A stretch of DNA of 63,097 nucleotides from a virus. The stretch is taken from the IMG/VR virus record IMGVR_UViG_3300028840_003063, positions 1 to 63,097 of that record. One strand, 5' to 3'. A program made the position numbers and the translations under genes. The notes under the pieces are model-generated. The model did not search any database. It worked only from the letters and a program-made list of their open reading frames with translations, and was not told the DNA's origin. Of the stretch, positions 47,530 through 57,265 are shown piece after piece (the stretch's first letter is position 1; each line of letters begins with the position of its first letter).

Positions 47530-47738
47530 TATTAAGAGAATATAATCTTAATTGTGGGTTGAAAGAAATTTTTAAAAAATATGAGTGGTGGGAAATCTTA
47601 GGCTTAATGTATGCCAGTGAAGATTGGCTAAAACAACAAAACGAGGCGTATGTAGAAGCAAGACGTAGACAAGCAGAAAAAGAAAAAATAAAAAGTGGTA
47701 AGATGAATATGATATTCAGGCCTAAGAAAAAGAGGTAA
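47526..47738 (+). CDS. Tail assembly chaperone, downstream frame (T-like), 70 aa
   Basis: It can start at ATG 47526 but is more likely made mainly as the -1 frameshift extension of the previous gene. GLKEIFKKYEWWEILGLMYASEDW and a basic tail are typical T-part features that bind the tape measure. Confidence 0.7.
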   Translation: MILREYNLNCGLKEIFKKYEWWEILGLMYASEDWLKQQNEAYVEARRRQAEKEKIKSGKMNMIFRPKKKR

Positions 47739-47740
47739 TT

Positions 47741-49894
47741 ATGGCTTTAACTGCCGGCGAATTACAAATATTAGTAGATGTTAATACTCGCGAATTAGAT
47801 ACACTAAAAAAGAAACTTAATGACATAGATGGACAGTCTAAAAAAACACAAGGTGGCTTTAAGTCTATGGCTGCAAGTTTCTTTACAGCACAGGCAGCTT
47901 TTAGTATAGCCGAAAAAGGGTTATCTATATTAAAAGACGAATTAATAAAATCTGTAAGGGTAGCAAGAGACTTTGAAGAGGCTAATAATAAATTTAGAGT
48001 TACTTTTAGGGCTGTGGGTAAAGAAGCTAATGTATTAAGAAAAAACTTAACTGACGCTTATGGATTAAGCAGACTAGAAGCTACAAATCTATTAGCAGCA
48101 ACAGGCGACCTCTTAACAGGTTTTGGATTTCAAGGTGAAGCTGCATTAAATTTAAGTAATCAGGTTCAACAGTTAGCGGTAGACTTAGCAAGCTTTCAAA
48201 ACTTAGAAGGTGGCGCACAACAAGCAAGTGAGGCTCTTACTAAGGCGTTACTTGGCGAAACCGAAAGCGCTAAATCTTTGGGTATAGTTATAAGGGCAGC
48301 CGATGTAAACGCAAGATTAGCAGCTGAGGGTAAAGATAAACTTACAGGCCAATCTTTATTGCAAGCACAAGCAGAAGCCAGACTTCAAATAGCATTAGAA
48401 CAAAGTAAAAACGCCATTGGCGATTATGCAAGAACAACGGATTCATTAGCCAATAGGCAAAGAACTTTAAAGGCGGTACAAGAAGATGTTGCTATTTCTG
48501 TTGGGTCATTATTTTTACCGGTAATAAATAAAATTACAGGGGAGTTATTAGATAGCGCACAAGGCATTAGAGACTGGTTAGGTGAGGCTGAAAATGTAAA
48601 AAATTTAAGAAACGCAATAAGTGTTGTGTCATTTGCATTTTTTACATTATTAAAAATACTTAAATTGATAGCGACTCCGTTTTTTGCGTTTGCAAACAAC
48701 GCTATAATTGCAGCTAAGGCATTAGGCAATTTAGGAGAAGTTTTTAAAAATGTTATTGAAATTATTAAAAACCCAACAGACGCACAAGAAGCAATTGACA
48801 ACATAAAAAACATAGGTAGCAGTTTTGTAGATTTAGGCAAAGATTTAGTCGATAACTATAAAAATTTTGGTAAAACTTTTTTAAACACAGGTGTTGAAAT
48901 AAGGAAAGACTGGGATCAGCTAATGAAAGACATTGGTGAAGAAACAGGAGAAACACTGATACAAGAAACTAAACCAGAAGATACCGGAAAAGAAATAGGC
49001 GAAAAAACAGGTGATGGTATATCAAAAGGATTAGCCTCTAAAATAGATAAGATAAGCGAAACATTTAGTAAGATTTCTCAAATTGGGGGGATGATAGCAA
49101 ATGTTTTTCAAGAATCTTTTACTATCGCAGGCGAATTTGCTAATAGGTTTTTTGAAAGCCAGTTAGCGAATTTAGAAGAATTCCACAACGCAGAAATTGA
49201 AGCAATCGATGCTAGATTAGCAAGGGAAATAGAGCTAATAGAAAACAACGGCATAACAAAAGCAGAAGCTCAACAAGCAGAGCTGGAACAACTTCAAGAA
49301 GCGTTAGCGCAAGAAACTGACCTTAAAAAACAAGCGGACATACAAGAAGAAATAAATAGTCTTCAACAACAAATTAATATTAGAAAAGCCGAAACCAGAG
49401 CTGCTGAAGACCGAGAAAAAGAAGAAAAAAAATTTGCAAAAAAGAAATATAAACTAGAAGTAGAGCAATTTAATACAAATAAAGGGTTGCAAGCAGCCAA
49501 CGCAGCTATTAGCTTTGCAACGGGTTTAATCTCAATGTGGGCTAGCGTTTGGCAAGTAGGCCCAATAGCCGGTCCTATACTTGGAGGTATATTTTCAGGG
49601 TTATTAACAGGAATATTTGCAGCACAACTTGCTAGCATTCTTTCACAAGCGCCACCACCGCCACCAAAATTTCAACAGGGCGGACAATTTATTCAAGGTG
49701 GTCAAGCCATTGTTGGTGAGGCCGGCCCTGAAATAGCAGAGTTCCCTGGTGGCACTAATTTTAGAAACGCACGAGAAACCAGAAATATACTAGGAGGCGA
49801 ACGAGAGCCACAAGTAATTAATATTGTTTTAGATGGTGAAATATTACGAAGTTGGTTAATCACAAATAAAGAAGCGGAGGCTGTCGTTGGCTAA
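47741..49894 (+). CDS. Tail tape measure protein, 717 aa
   Basis: N-terminal coiled coil, an internal repeat-rich central part (FRVTFRAVGKEANVLRKNL, LSNQVQQLAVDLASFQN), a hydrophobic stretch (NAISVVSFAFFTLLKILKLI), coiled coil (EFHNAEIEAIDARLAREIEL) and C-terminal membrane-like segment (WQVGPIAGPILGGIFSGLL). It sets tail length; by the usual relation of about 0.15 nm per residue, a tail near 100 nm. Confidence 0.9.
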   Translation: MALTAGELQILVDVNTRELDTLKKKLNDIDGQSKKTQGGFKSMAASFFTAQAAFSIAEKGLSILKDELIKSVRVARDFEEANNKFRVTFRAVGKEANVLRKNLTDAYGLSRLEATNLLAATGDLLTGFGFQGEAALNLSNQVQQLAVDLASFQNLEGGAQQASEALTKALLGETESAKSLGIVIRAADVNARLAAEGKDKLTGQSLLQAQAEARLQIALEQSKNAIGDYARTTDSLANRQRTLKAVQEDVAISVGSLFLPVINKITGELLDSAQGIRDWLGEAENVKNLRNAISVVSFAFFTLLKILKLIATPFFAFANNAIIAAKALGNLGEVFKNVIEIIKNPTDAQEAIDNIKNIGSSFVDLGKDLVDNYKNFGKTFLNTGVEIRKDWDQLMKDIGEETGETLIQETKPEDTGKEIGEKTGDGISKGLASKIDKISETFSKISQIGGMIANVFQESFTIAGEFANRFFESQLANLEEFHNAEIEAIDARLAREIELIENNGITKAEAQQAELEQLQEALAQETDLKKQADIQEEINSLQQQINIRKAETRAAEDREKEEKKFAKKKYKLEVEQFNTNKGLQAANAAISFATGLISMWASVWQVGPIAGPILGGIFSGLLTGIFAAQLASILSQAPPPPPKFQQGGQFIQGGQAIVGEAGPEIAEFPGGTNFRNARETRNILGGEREPQVINIVLDGEILRSWLITNKEAEAVVG

Positions 49895-50867
49895 TTATTA
49901 TTTACAGCAAGGTGATGATACAAGTTTAACATATAATCTTGATATAGTTGGTGATTTAGATATTGGTCTTCCTTCACTAGATTATAAATTAGTTGATATT
50001 AAAGGCGAGGGTGGCCAATTACAAGGCGTTGGTACACAAAAAGGTAGAGTGTTAGAATTTTCGTATTTTTTCAAAAGAAATGAAGAATATGAAAGAGATG
50101 AGTTTTTAGATTGGTTAACAAAAGGAAGTGAAATTACTTTATATTGTTATAAAACAGTTGACAAAAGAGTAAGATGTTCTATTACAAACACTAGCACAGA
50201 AGTAAAAGTAATAGGTATAAATAGCACACAGCAATTAAAACAACTATCAACTGGGGATTCAATAACAGGCGTAGGAATTCCAGATAATACAGTGATAGAT
50301 ACTATAAATTCTACTAGTTTTTTAATCGATCAAGCAGCAACAGCTTCACTTAACGACACTTGGCTTCAAGCAAGAACGTTTACAGGCAGAACAAGAGTAT
50401 ATCCTCAACCAAAAGGTGGGGAAGCTTATAAAGTTAATCGTTTATCTGAAAGTGTTAATTTTTCTTGTATTTCAAAAAATCCTTTTTTTACATCAACAAC
50501 ACTTACTATCACAGAATTTGACTCTACATCAAAAACAGAAAAAAGCACAACCATAAATATAAATGGATATAGAACGCCTATAATAGTTGATTTTACACCA
50601 AATGAATCTTTTAGCGTTTTACAAGTGAAAACATCGGACTCTTTTGGTTTTAAGGCTAGTAGAGCTTTTCAGTCTGGTGAAACAATTTCTGTTAATACCG
50701 GCAACTCAGAATTAACAATGACAATAGATGGAAATACAGTTACGGGCATATTTGATGCAGATTCAACGCCTTTTATGCTAGAAAAAACTACAAATGTTTT
50801 AAGTATAATTGCATCTAATAGTACGGACGGTGCTTTAAAAATAAAATATTATGAGAGAAGAATATAA
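49887..50867 (+). CDS. Distal tail (Dit-like) protein, 326 aa
   Basis: DYKLVDIKGEGGQLQG, RVLEFSYFFKRNEEYERDEFLDWL and GEAYKVNRLSESVNF resemble Dit N-domains. An inserted beta domain (about 105-170) is present. Directly follows the tape measure with an 8-base overlap. Forms the hub at the tail tip. Confidence 0.65.
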   Translation: MANYYLQQGDDTSLTYNLDIVGDLDIGLPSLDYKLVDIKGEGGQLQGVGTQKGRVLEFSYFFKRNEEYERDEFLDWLTKGSEITLYCYKTVDKRVRCSITNTSTEVKVIGINSTQQLKQLSTGDSITGVGIPDNTVIDTINSTSFLIDQAATASLNDTWLQARTFTGRTRVYPQPKGGEAYKVNRLSESVNFSCISKNPFFTSTTLTITEFDSTSKTEKSTTININGYRTPIIVDFTPNESFSVLQVKTSDSFGFKASRAFQSGETISVNTGNSELTMTIDGNTVTGIFDADSTPFMLEKTTNVLSIIASNSTDGALKIKYYERRI

Positions 50868-52468
50868 TGTATATTATAGGCGAGCAGCCATTAGGTGAAA
50901 CACCTGTAAGTGTTAGCCAACTATCAACACCCCCGATACCCTATTATAGATGGAAAGTAGAAGTAGAAGGTGTGAAAACGTGGCATATACACGGGTTTGA
51001 TTGTTCTATAAAAAGCGGTAAGGCTAGCGATACCATAAAAGGGATGGGTAAAGCAGAATTAAATTTTGCTGTTTTAGACGTTCCTATTATAAGCCAAGAC
51101 CGAGTTAACATGTATTATAACTCAGAGAAGGTTTATTCTGGATATGTTGATAAAATACCAGATTTATCGGGTGGTAAAGTTTCTATTTCACCTGATAGCA
51201 AAAAATTTGAGACGGCTGTATATAATGCAGATTATACTAGCACAAACGCAACATATCAACAAATAATACAAGATGTATTAAGTGACAAACAATCTCAAAC
51301 TGATATATTGTATAACGCTAGTCTTATAGATATTGATGATACAACAGCAAAAAGTATAGACTATAATTATAAATCGGTAAAAACATTATTAAATGATATT
51401 GTTGATCAGCTAGACGACAGATATGCCGGCGCAGATGCAAACCAATTTTATTTTATAAAAACACTATCAACATCTATTAAGTATTATTTATATAACAGCG
51501 AAAATCCAGCTTTTCAAGACATAACGGTAACGGAAGACGACAGCAAGATTAAAGCTACTAGATATCAGGTATATCAAAAATCTACTAGCGGTAGTGAAAC
51601 TAATAGACTAGGGCAAGTTGGCTATGACTCTTCAACCGGGGACTATCCATCTTTAAGCATTGAAAATAGGATTGGTATAAAAGAAAAAAAATATACAGCT
51701 CCGGAAGGGTTGAATTCTTCTAACGCTCTTAATTTTGCATATACAAAGCTAAAAGCAGAAACTGTTATACCTACTAATATAAAAATTAAAGGTTTAGACT
51801 TACGTAGAATTCCTGTAAAAATTGGAGATAGAATAAGAGGCTACAAGCCAGAAACTTTGTTATGGCGTACTATAATAGATTGTGAATCTACAAGCAATTG
51901 GCTTGGTAATGCCGAATTAAGTACTATTGCAAAAAAAGATACTTATTCTATTACTTTTTCTGGACTTGGTGGTATTCATTACGGTTACCCTGAGCTAAAA
52001 CAATGGAGAAAAATACAAAAAATTGGTTTTTATATTAGGTCAAATAAAAGTGTAACATGTAGAGTTGATATAGCTAATTATGCTCAAGCATATGGATATG
52101 TTAATTATTCTATGGGTAATTATAGTTTTGGTAATTCTACCGGTACTGACGAAATGAATTCTACATATTTTAATGTTTATGTTGGAAATGTTAATCAATG
52201 GATATGGTATGACACACCAATTACATGTGATGATTTTAGGTATATTAGTTTTAGCTCTACCGATCAAAACGCGACTATTTGGATTGATGAAATTAAATTA
52301 TATCAATATCACAGACAATTTTATGATGGGAATGTAATACAAATAGACTATGAGTTAGGAAGTGATTTTGTAAACGTGCAAGCAGGGGAATTTCAAGAAT
52401 TTGTTAATGATGATTTTTTTAATTTACAAAAAGAATTAGAGCAACAAAAAATAATACAGGAAGCTTAA
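50867..52468 (+). CDS. Tail-tip/baseplate hub protein (Tal-like), 533 aa
   Basis: SVSQLSTPPIPYYRWKVEVEG, VDKIPDLSGGKVSISPDSKKF, and a C-terminal half with a carbohydrate-binding-like beta sandwich (about 330-490: WLGNAELSTIAKKDTYSITFSGLGG) are seen. Position after Dit suggests the hub and receptor contact. Confidence 0.55.
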   Translation: MYIIGEQPLGETPVSVSQLSTPPIPYYRWKVEVEGVKTWHIHGFDCSIKSGKASDTIKGMGKAELNFAVLDVPIISQDRVNMYYNSEKVYSGYVDKIPDLSGGKVSISPDSKKFETAVYNADYTSTNATYQQIIQDVLSDKQSQTDILYNASLIDIDDTTAKSIDYNYKSVKTLLNDIVDQLDDRYAGADANQFYFIKTLSTSIKYYLYNSENPAFQDITVTEDDSKIKATRYQVYQKSTSGSETNRLGQVGYDSSTGDYPSLSIENRIGIKEKKYTAPEGLNSSNALNFAYTKLKAETVIPTNIKIKGLDLRRIPVKIGDRIRGYKPETLLWRTIIDCESTSNWLGNAELSTIAKKDTYSITFSGLGGIHYGYPELKQWRKIQKIGFYIRSNKSVTCRVDIANYAQAYGYVNYSMGNYSFGNSTGTDEMNSTYFNVYVGNVNQWIWYDTPITCDDFRYISFSSTDQNATIWIDEIKLYQYHRQFYDGNVIQIDYELGSDFVNVQAGEFQEFVNDDFFNLQKELEQQKIIQEA

Positions 52469-52469
52469 A

Positions 52470-52664
52470 ATGGGATTTAAATTAGAAGAAGAAGACTATT
52501 TAAAATCTTTATGTTTTGAGAATGAAAAAAACAAGCAAATTAAAACGTTAGAAATAAATATGTGGAATGAAATAAAAACATTAAAAGAGTCAACGGATAA
52601 TAATAAATATACAAAAATTACTGAAATAAAACAAAAATATTACAAAGATATTATGGAGTTATAA
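52470..52664 (+). CDS. Small helical protein, 64 aa
   Basis: LEEEDYLKSLCFENEKNKQIK, mostly helix. Between tail genes. Unknown; could be a fibre chaperone. Confidence 0.45.
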   Translation: MGFKLEEEDYLKSLCFENEKNKQIKTLEINMWNEIKTLKESTDNNKYTKITEIKQKYYKDIMEL

Positions 52665-53486
52665 ATGGCAGTTACATATTATGAAAGCGCCAAAAGCCCA
52701 CTAGATAATACGGTTGTAAGACCATATAGGTTTATTAGTGATAGTAGTACCGAAAGTACAAGTAATGCTGTTGCGATAGACGATGTTACAATACCCGCAA
52801 GCCCAAATTTTCCCCCAAGTGAAAGCGGCGCGAGTACAAGCTATTATATATTTTTAGACTTAGATATATATAAAACATCAACAAATAGTACAAATTTTGC
52901 TGTATATAATGTTACACAAGGTCGAAGTTTAACAGTTGTTGACCCTAGCGTGGGATTATCTAATTATACCTGTAAGTTTTATTCTACAACAAGCGAAAGA
53001 AGAAATGTTTTAGAGGTTCATGTTGGTAGCACCAGCAACCAAGCTAGTGACGTTTTAAGTTTAGCAGGAGAGTTCAGTGCTAGTATCATAAACGGAGAGC
53101 AATATAGCACTGATAGAAGAATAGATTATGCATATGGGACTCCATTTGGTACAGTTCAAAGAAATGAGTATCAAATAAGAACAAGAACATATCCCATATC
53201 TGGCTGGAATATGAATTCTGACGCTTTATTAAGTTTTTCATTTTCAGAAAGTTTAGATTCTGCCGGTGATATAATAGAATTACAAGCTTTAATAAATAAT
53301 GACTCTACTTCTAATATAATATATTATCAACTGAATGGCGGTGGCTATGCCTGGATACAGCTTGCTACAACAAATGCCGTAACTGTTTCTTTGACGCGAA
53401 GCGCTGGAGGGTTATTTGATAGCACAAATTTCGAAAGTACTACAATATCGCGTGGTATTGTGACTATAAGATATTATTCAACATAA
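52665..53486 (+). CDS. Tail fibre-type protein, 273 aa
   Basis: Beta-rich, Ser/Thr/Asn-dense (PASPNFPPSESGASTSYYIFLD, NEYQIRTRTYPISGWNMNSDALLSF). Likely a fibre or receptor-binding module by place and composition. Confidence 0.5.
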   Translation: MAVTYYESAKSPLDNTVVRPYRFISDSSTESTSNAVAIDDVTIPASPNFPPSESGASTSYYIFLDLDIYKTSTNSTNFAVYNVTQGRSLTVVDPSVGLSNYTCKFYSTTSERRNVLEVHVGSTSNQASDVLSLAGEFSASIINGEQYSTDRRIDYAYGTPFGTVQRNEYQIRTRTYPISGWNMNSDALLSFSFSESLDSAGDIIELQALINNDSTSNIIYYQLNGGGYAWIQLATTNAVTVSLTRSAGGLFDSTNFESTTISRGIVTIRYYST

Positions 53487-53495
53487 GGAAATAAA

Positions 53496-54980
53496 ATGAG
53501 CGTACATTTAGGTGATTATAATGGTGATGCTTATGTGTGGGGGTTATCTCATAATGATTCTCATAGGGCATATAAGGGGTATACGGATTATATCAATATA
53601 AGTATTTTTACCACAACACAACCCTTACGTGTTAGTTCAAGTAGTGCATTTGGTGTTTATATAGAGTCTAGCGCTACGATTGACTCACAAGCTAGTGGGA
53701 ATAATTGTTACCCTCCATCAACAGCACTTAGCTATTATAATATGCAAACTATTTATGAATCAGCCGATAGAGATTTTACTTGGGGGTCAACAAACTTTCC
53801 TTCAACAGATGCTATTGCTGCAAGTACTTATTTTTTAGAATGCTATGGTGCAGAAAACGTTTCTAGTACGTCTAAGGGTTTTGGAATATATGGTGCAAGC
53901 ACGGAAGCTCCTGTTTATTATATTGATAGGGGGGGGTGGTATAATTCTAACGGCAGAGTTTTAGCACAGTTTGAAAGTGACACAAGTGGGTTAGTAAGTA
54001 ATTTACAATTATATGCGATTAGCTACCAATCAACAGGGTTTTATTTTCCATCAACAATGCAAAATCTAACAATAAGAACTGAAAAAAACGGTAATACTGT
54101 AATTGGTGATAGGTTATTAGAATTAACGGCTAGTACAGGAATTGACTTAAATTCTACTGACGGGATTAGCACAATTATTGTAAATTCTAGCGGTGTCCAA
54201 GTTCCCATAAATATAGCCGATGGCTTAGGCAATCCTACTAGCTTTATTAATAGAGATTTATTTGTAAAAAAAGTTAGTCAAGCCGGAGAGGCTGTAATAT
54301 ATGGTAAAATAGAAGATAGCACTTATATAAGATTAATTAATCAATATGACTGGGTTCAACTAAAAGCAATATCTACAAGTTGGATTATAAAAGATAAAAA
54401 TAGAAATGTATATTCTGGATACAATAGACGCTCAGATTATGAAAATGTTCATACTGGCACGCCAAACATTATATATGATGGTGCGAGCGGCGCTCCTGTT
54501 GTTGGCGAAAAAATACAATGTACTTCTACAAGCTCTACAACTGTTGTTGCATTAGGATATGTAATAAATGATCCATCTACAACAACAATAGTGTTAAGAG
54601 ATATTGTTAGCACTGGCAGTACCACGTTATTCCCTGATAATTTTGAAATAGAAGGTGAGGTAAGCGGATTTACCGCATTAGTTAATGGGGATGTAAAAAA
54701 CGCAGACTGTGATTTTTATCACGGGTTTAATAAAAATATTAGGGAATTAGAAATAGATTATTATATTTCTACTGACGGTACGGAAAGTGGGTCATTTAGA
54801 ATTTATTCTAACGCTGGAAACGCATCACTAAATGTAGGGCAAGTAATATATCAAGTGGGGTCTAGTTCTTTCCAATTACAGTGGGGTAGTAATGGAGAAA
54901 GTTATGTTGACGGAGATGGAGCAAGAACGCTATTAGATACAGATGATTATTGGATTAATGTAAGGGTAAGGGATAGATAA
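53496..54980 (+). CDS. Putative tail fibre / receptor-binding protein, 494 aa
   Basis: Beta-rich with repeated Ser/Thr stretches (GDAYVWGLSHNDSHRAYKGY at the start; DFYHGFNKNIRELEIDYYISTDG near the end). Last of the tail block. Candidate host-range determinant. Confidence 0.5.
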   Translation: MSVHLGDYNGDAYVWGLSHNDSHRAYKGYTDYINISIFTTTQPLRVSSSSAFGVYIESSATIDSQASGNNCYPPSTALSYYNMQTIYESADRDFTWGSTNFPSTDAIAASTYFLECYGAENVSSTSKGFGIYGASTEAPVYYIDRGGWYNSNGRVLAQFESDTSGLVSNLQLYAISYQSTGFYFPSTMQNLTIRTEKNGNTVIGDRLLELTASTGIDLNSTDGISTIIVNSSGVQVPINIADGLGNPTSFINRDLFVKKVSQAGEAVIYGKIEDSTYIRLINQYDWVQLKAISTSWIIKDKNRNVYSGYNRRSDYENVHTGTPNIIYDGASGAPVVGEKIQCTSTSSTTVVALGYVINDPSTTTIVLRDIVSTGSTTLFPDNFEIEGEVSGFTALVNGDVKNADCDFYHGFNKNIRELEIDYYISTDGTESGSFRIYSNAGNASLNVGQVIYQVGSSSFQLQWGSNGESYVDGDGARTLLDTDDYWINVRVRDR

Positions 54981-55774
54981 TGCTTAGTAACATGAATATA
55001 TATTCCGTGTTAGTTGTTAGTATAATAAGTATAGCTGGTGTAGTTATAGCAATGTTAATTATAAAAGTTTTAAAAGGCTTGTTAGGCAAAATTAAAAATG
55101 CAAAAATACCGGGTGTTGAATTAAAATTTAATGGCGATATAAAAAGCTGTAATTTACAACCTTTTGCTTTAATTTTTCGTGAATCTTTGCGAGTTGGAAG
55201 AGAAATTGATAGAATAGACTTTCAAGAACGATTACGCGAGCAAATGAATTATGTTGAAGATGAAATAATAGAGATTAAAGAATTGATTGTTAAAATTCAT
55301 AGGCATATATTACAGGCTAAGGGAATATCTAAAAGTGATTCAGAAATTCATCCGCAAATAAAAATACTTTCAGAAATTGTAGAAAATATGCTTAAAGACA
55401 TGAAGGGTATAGTCAGAGATAAATTTAAAGAAATGTATGATTTGTTTAATATAGAAGAAAATGTTAATAATGATTATAACTTTATACGGGATGATTTTGA
55501 AAAATATTTAAATAGGGTTATTGAAAATATTATGCAAGAAAGTAGAGCTAATATTAGAAAAAGATGGGTTGATCATAAAGAAATAGCAATAGGCCGTCGT
55601 GAAAGTTGGGAAAGCATAATAAAGACCATGAAAAACAATGATAAATCAAATATATGTATTCTTGTAAGGGAAATGTTTATTAATGCAATTAAAGTACAAT
55701 TAAAGTATTCAAAACGAATAAAGGCGTTAGAATTTAAGATAGATGAAATAATACAAGGTATATCTAATGAATAA
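54980..55774 (+). CDS. Membrane-anchored coiled-coil protein, 264 aa
   Basis: One N-terminal membrane helix (YSVLVVSIISIAGVVIAMLII) and long helices (ERLREQMNYVEDEIIEIKELI). Overlaps the fibre gene by one base. Start of a membrane-protein cluster that precedes lysis genes. Unknown. Confidence 0.55.
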   Translation: MLSNMNIYSVLVVSIISIAGVVIAMLIIKVLKGLLGKIKNAKIPGVELKFNGDIKSCNLQPFALIFRESLRVGREIDRIDFQERLREQMNYVEDEIIEIKELIVKIHRHILQAKGISKSDSEIHPQIKILSEIVENMLKDMKGIVRDKFKEMYDLFNIEENVNNDYNFIRDDFEKYLNRVIENIMQESRANIRKRWVDHKEIAIGRRESWESIIKTMKNNDKSNICILVREMFINAIKVQLKYSKRIKALEFKIDEIIQGISNE

Positions 55775-55994
55775 AGACGAACAACTAGTGGGTGCTGTTC
55801 ATAAAAATACAGTATTGGCAAAAAAATGTACATTTGCAAACCCGTTGTATCATAAAAATTTATATCCTAATATGAAAAAGTATTGGCGATATGATAAATA
55901 TAGAGGTTTAGAAGAATCAATATTTAGTAAATCCCACTTGACAAACAAAGACAAAAGTAAAATAATGAAATTTATTTTGGAAAATTTTAAATGA
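55767..55994 (+). CDS. Unknown protein, 75 aa
   Basis: Basic (TFANPLYHKNLYPNMKKYWRYDKYRG). Overlaps both neighbours. Not recognised. Confidence 0.5.
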   Translation: MNKDEQLVGAVHKNTVLAKKCTFANPLYHKNLYPNMKKYWRYDKYRGLEESIFSKSHLTNKDKSKIMKFILENFK

Positions 55995-56182
55995 AAATAT
56001 TAAGATTTTTAGCAATATTTTTATATATATTTCACTATATGTTATTAGGGTTAGGAATAATATTTTTAGGCTTAAAATTTATAATAGGTATAAGTGTTTT
56101 TTTTAGCTTAACGATGATTATTGGCTGGTTTATTATAATGATTAGTATGTCATTATATATTTTTATAAAAATGAATAGGTAA
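55991..56182 (+). CDS. Small two-helix membrane protein, 63 aa
   Basis: Two hydrophobic stretches (FLAIFLYIFHYMLLGLGIIFLGL, SLTMIIGWFIIMISMSLY). Candidate holin by size and place. Confidence 0.5.
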   Translation: MKILRFLAIFLYIFHYMLLGLGIIFLGLKFIIGISVFFSLTMIIGWFIIMISMSLYIFIKMNR

Positions 56183-56186
56183 AAAA

Positions 56187-56360
56187 ATGAGCTTTTATGC
56201 CATTGAAAATGAATGTTTTTGTCCTAAATGCAAAAGATTAGGTTTAAAAATTAAAATGCGTGAGTTTTCAAAAAGTTATATACATTTTACGGGTAAAATA
56301 AAATGGGAAATATATTATAAATGTCCTAAATGTGGGTGGTATAAAAAAAGAGAGGATTAA
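56187..56360 (+). CDS. Zinc-ribbon protein, 57 aa
   Basis: CPKC pairs at C12/C15 and C46/C49 with KCPKCGWYKKRED at the end. Unknown. Confidence 0.5.
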   Translation: MSFYAIENECFCPKCKRLGLKIKMREFSKSYIHFTGKIKWEIYYKCPKCGWYKKRED

Positions 56361-56362
56361 AA

Positions 56363-56827
56363 ATGAAAGGGTTATTATTGTCGTTTATTTTTTATGGAAT
56401 TGCTTATTATGTATTTGAAGCATTGTTTAATTATATATCCATTGATTTGTTGGGGTCTAAAATAGCGTGGAAAGAAAAAATAAGGTTAAAAACATCTATA
56501 AGCCCTTCTTTTTGGATGATTCCGGCAGGTTCCTTATTGGGATTTTTGTTACATTTATACATAATGATTCCTTTAAACTATAAAAATATATTTATTTTAA
56601 TTTTATTGGGAATAGTAAGCTGTGTAATTATAACAGGCTTAGAGTTACTATCAGGGCTGCTGCTAAATATTAAAATGAAATTAAATCTTTGGAACTATGA
56701 CACTAAAATTACTTTATTTAAAAAAAACATACCTTTAAATTATAAAGGGCAAATAGATATATTTCATTCGATAGGGTGGTTTTTTATAGGATATATAGTT
56801 TTAGTTATAGATAAAATTTTATTTTAG
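56363..56827 (+). CDS. Four-helix membrane protein (CmpB-like), 154 aa
   Basis: LLLSFIFYGIAYYVFEALF, SFWMIPAGSLLGFLLHLYIM, ITGLELLSGLLLN, LWNYDTKITLFKKNIPLNYKGQI resemble the putative ABC-transporter type IV (CmpB) membrane family. In phages found in or near lysis blocks. Confidence 0.55.
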   Translation: MKGLLLSFIFYGIAYYVFEALFNYISIDLLGSKIAWKEKIRLKTSISPSFWMIPAGSLLGFLLHLYIMIPLNYKNIFILILLGIVSCVIITGLELLSGLLLNIKMKLNLWNYDTKITLFKKNIPLNYKGQIDIFHSIGWFFIGYIVLVIDKILF

Positions 56828-56836
56828 GAGTCTAAA

Positions 56837-57052
56837 ATGAAAATGATAAAAATATTACAGGGCGCGGTTGTATTAATGTTTATTGCTATGGTTGTGACTG
56901 GTATATTAACATTAGTATACTGGCCTAATAAATTAGATGGATATAAAACGTTAGTAGAAACTATATTCCCTTATTTTATGTCAACTGTAATACCTGCATT
57001 GATAGGAAAGCCTTTGACAGAGGGAGTTAAAAATTTAACACAAAAAAAATAA
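56837..57052 (+). CDS. Holin-like membrane protein, 71 aa
   Basis: Two helices (AVVLMFIAMVVTGILTLVY and IFPYFMSTVIPALIG) and a charged tail (EGVKNLTQKK). Behind TTAGGAGTCT. Best holin candidate. Confidence 0.55.
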   Translation: MKMIKILQGAVVLMFIAMVVTGILTLVYWPNKLDGYKTLVETIFPYFMSTVIPALIGKPLTEGVKNLTQKK

Positions 57053-57086
57053 GGATTAAATATAGATAAAATTTAAAACCAAGACA

Positions 57087-57173
57087 ATGTTAGTCTTACA
57101 AATAATATTATCAATTATTGGTGGTATTATTATACTGCTTATATTAAAATTTTTTTTTGACGGCTGGTTATGA
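57087..57173 (+). CDS. Membrane micro-protein, 28 aa
   Basis: MLVLQIILSIIGGIIILLIL then KFFFDGWL; one helix. Overlaps the next start (TTATGA). Confidence 0.4.
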   Translation: MLVLQIILSIIGGIIILLILKFFFDGWL

Positions 57174-57265
57174 TAAAATCTATAAAAGAATTTTTTATCA
57201 CTTTGTTTTTAGTTTTTTATGTTTTTATAGCGTTTATATATTATACAATAAGGTGTAAAAAATGA
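57170..57265 (+). CDS. Membrane micro-protein, 31 aa
   Basis: One helix (FFITLFLVFYVFIAFIYY) with basic ends. Coupled by ATGA to the next gene. Could be a lysis accessory. Confidence 0.4.
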   Translation: MIKSIKEFFITLFLVFYVFIAFIYYTIRCKK

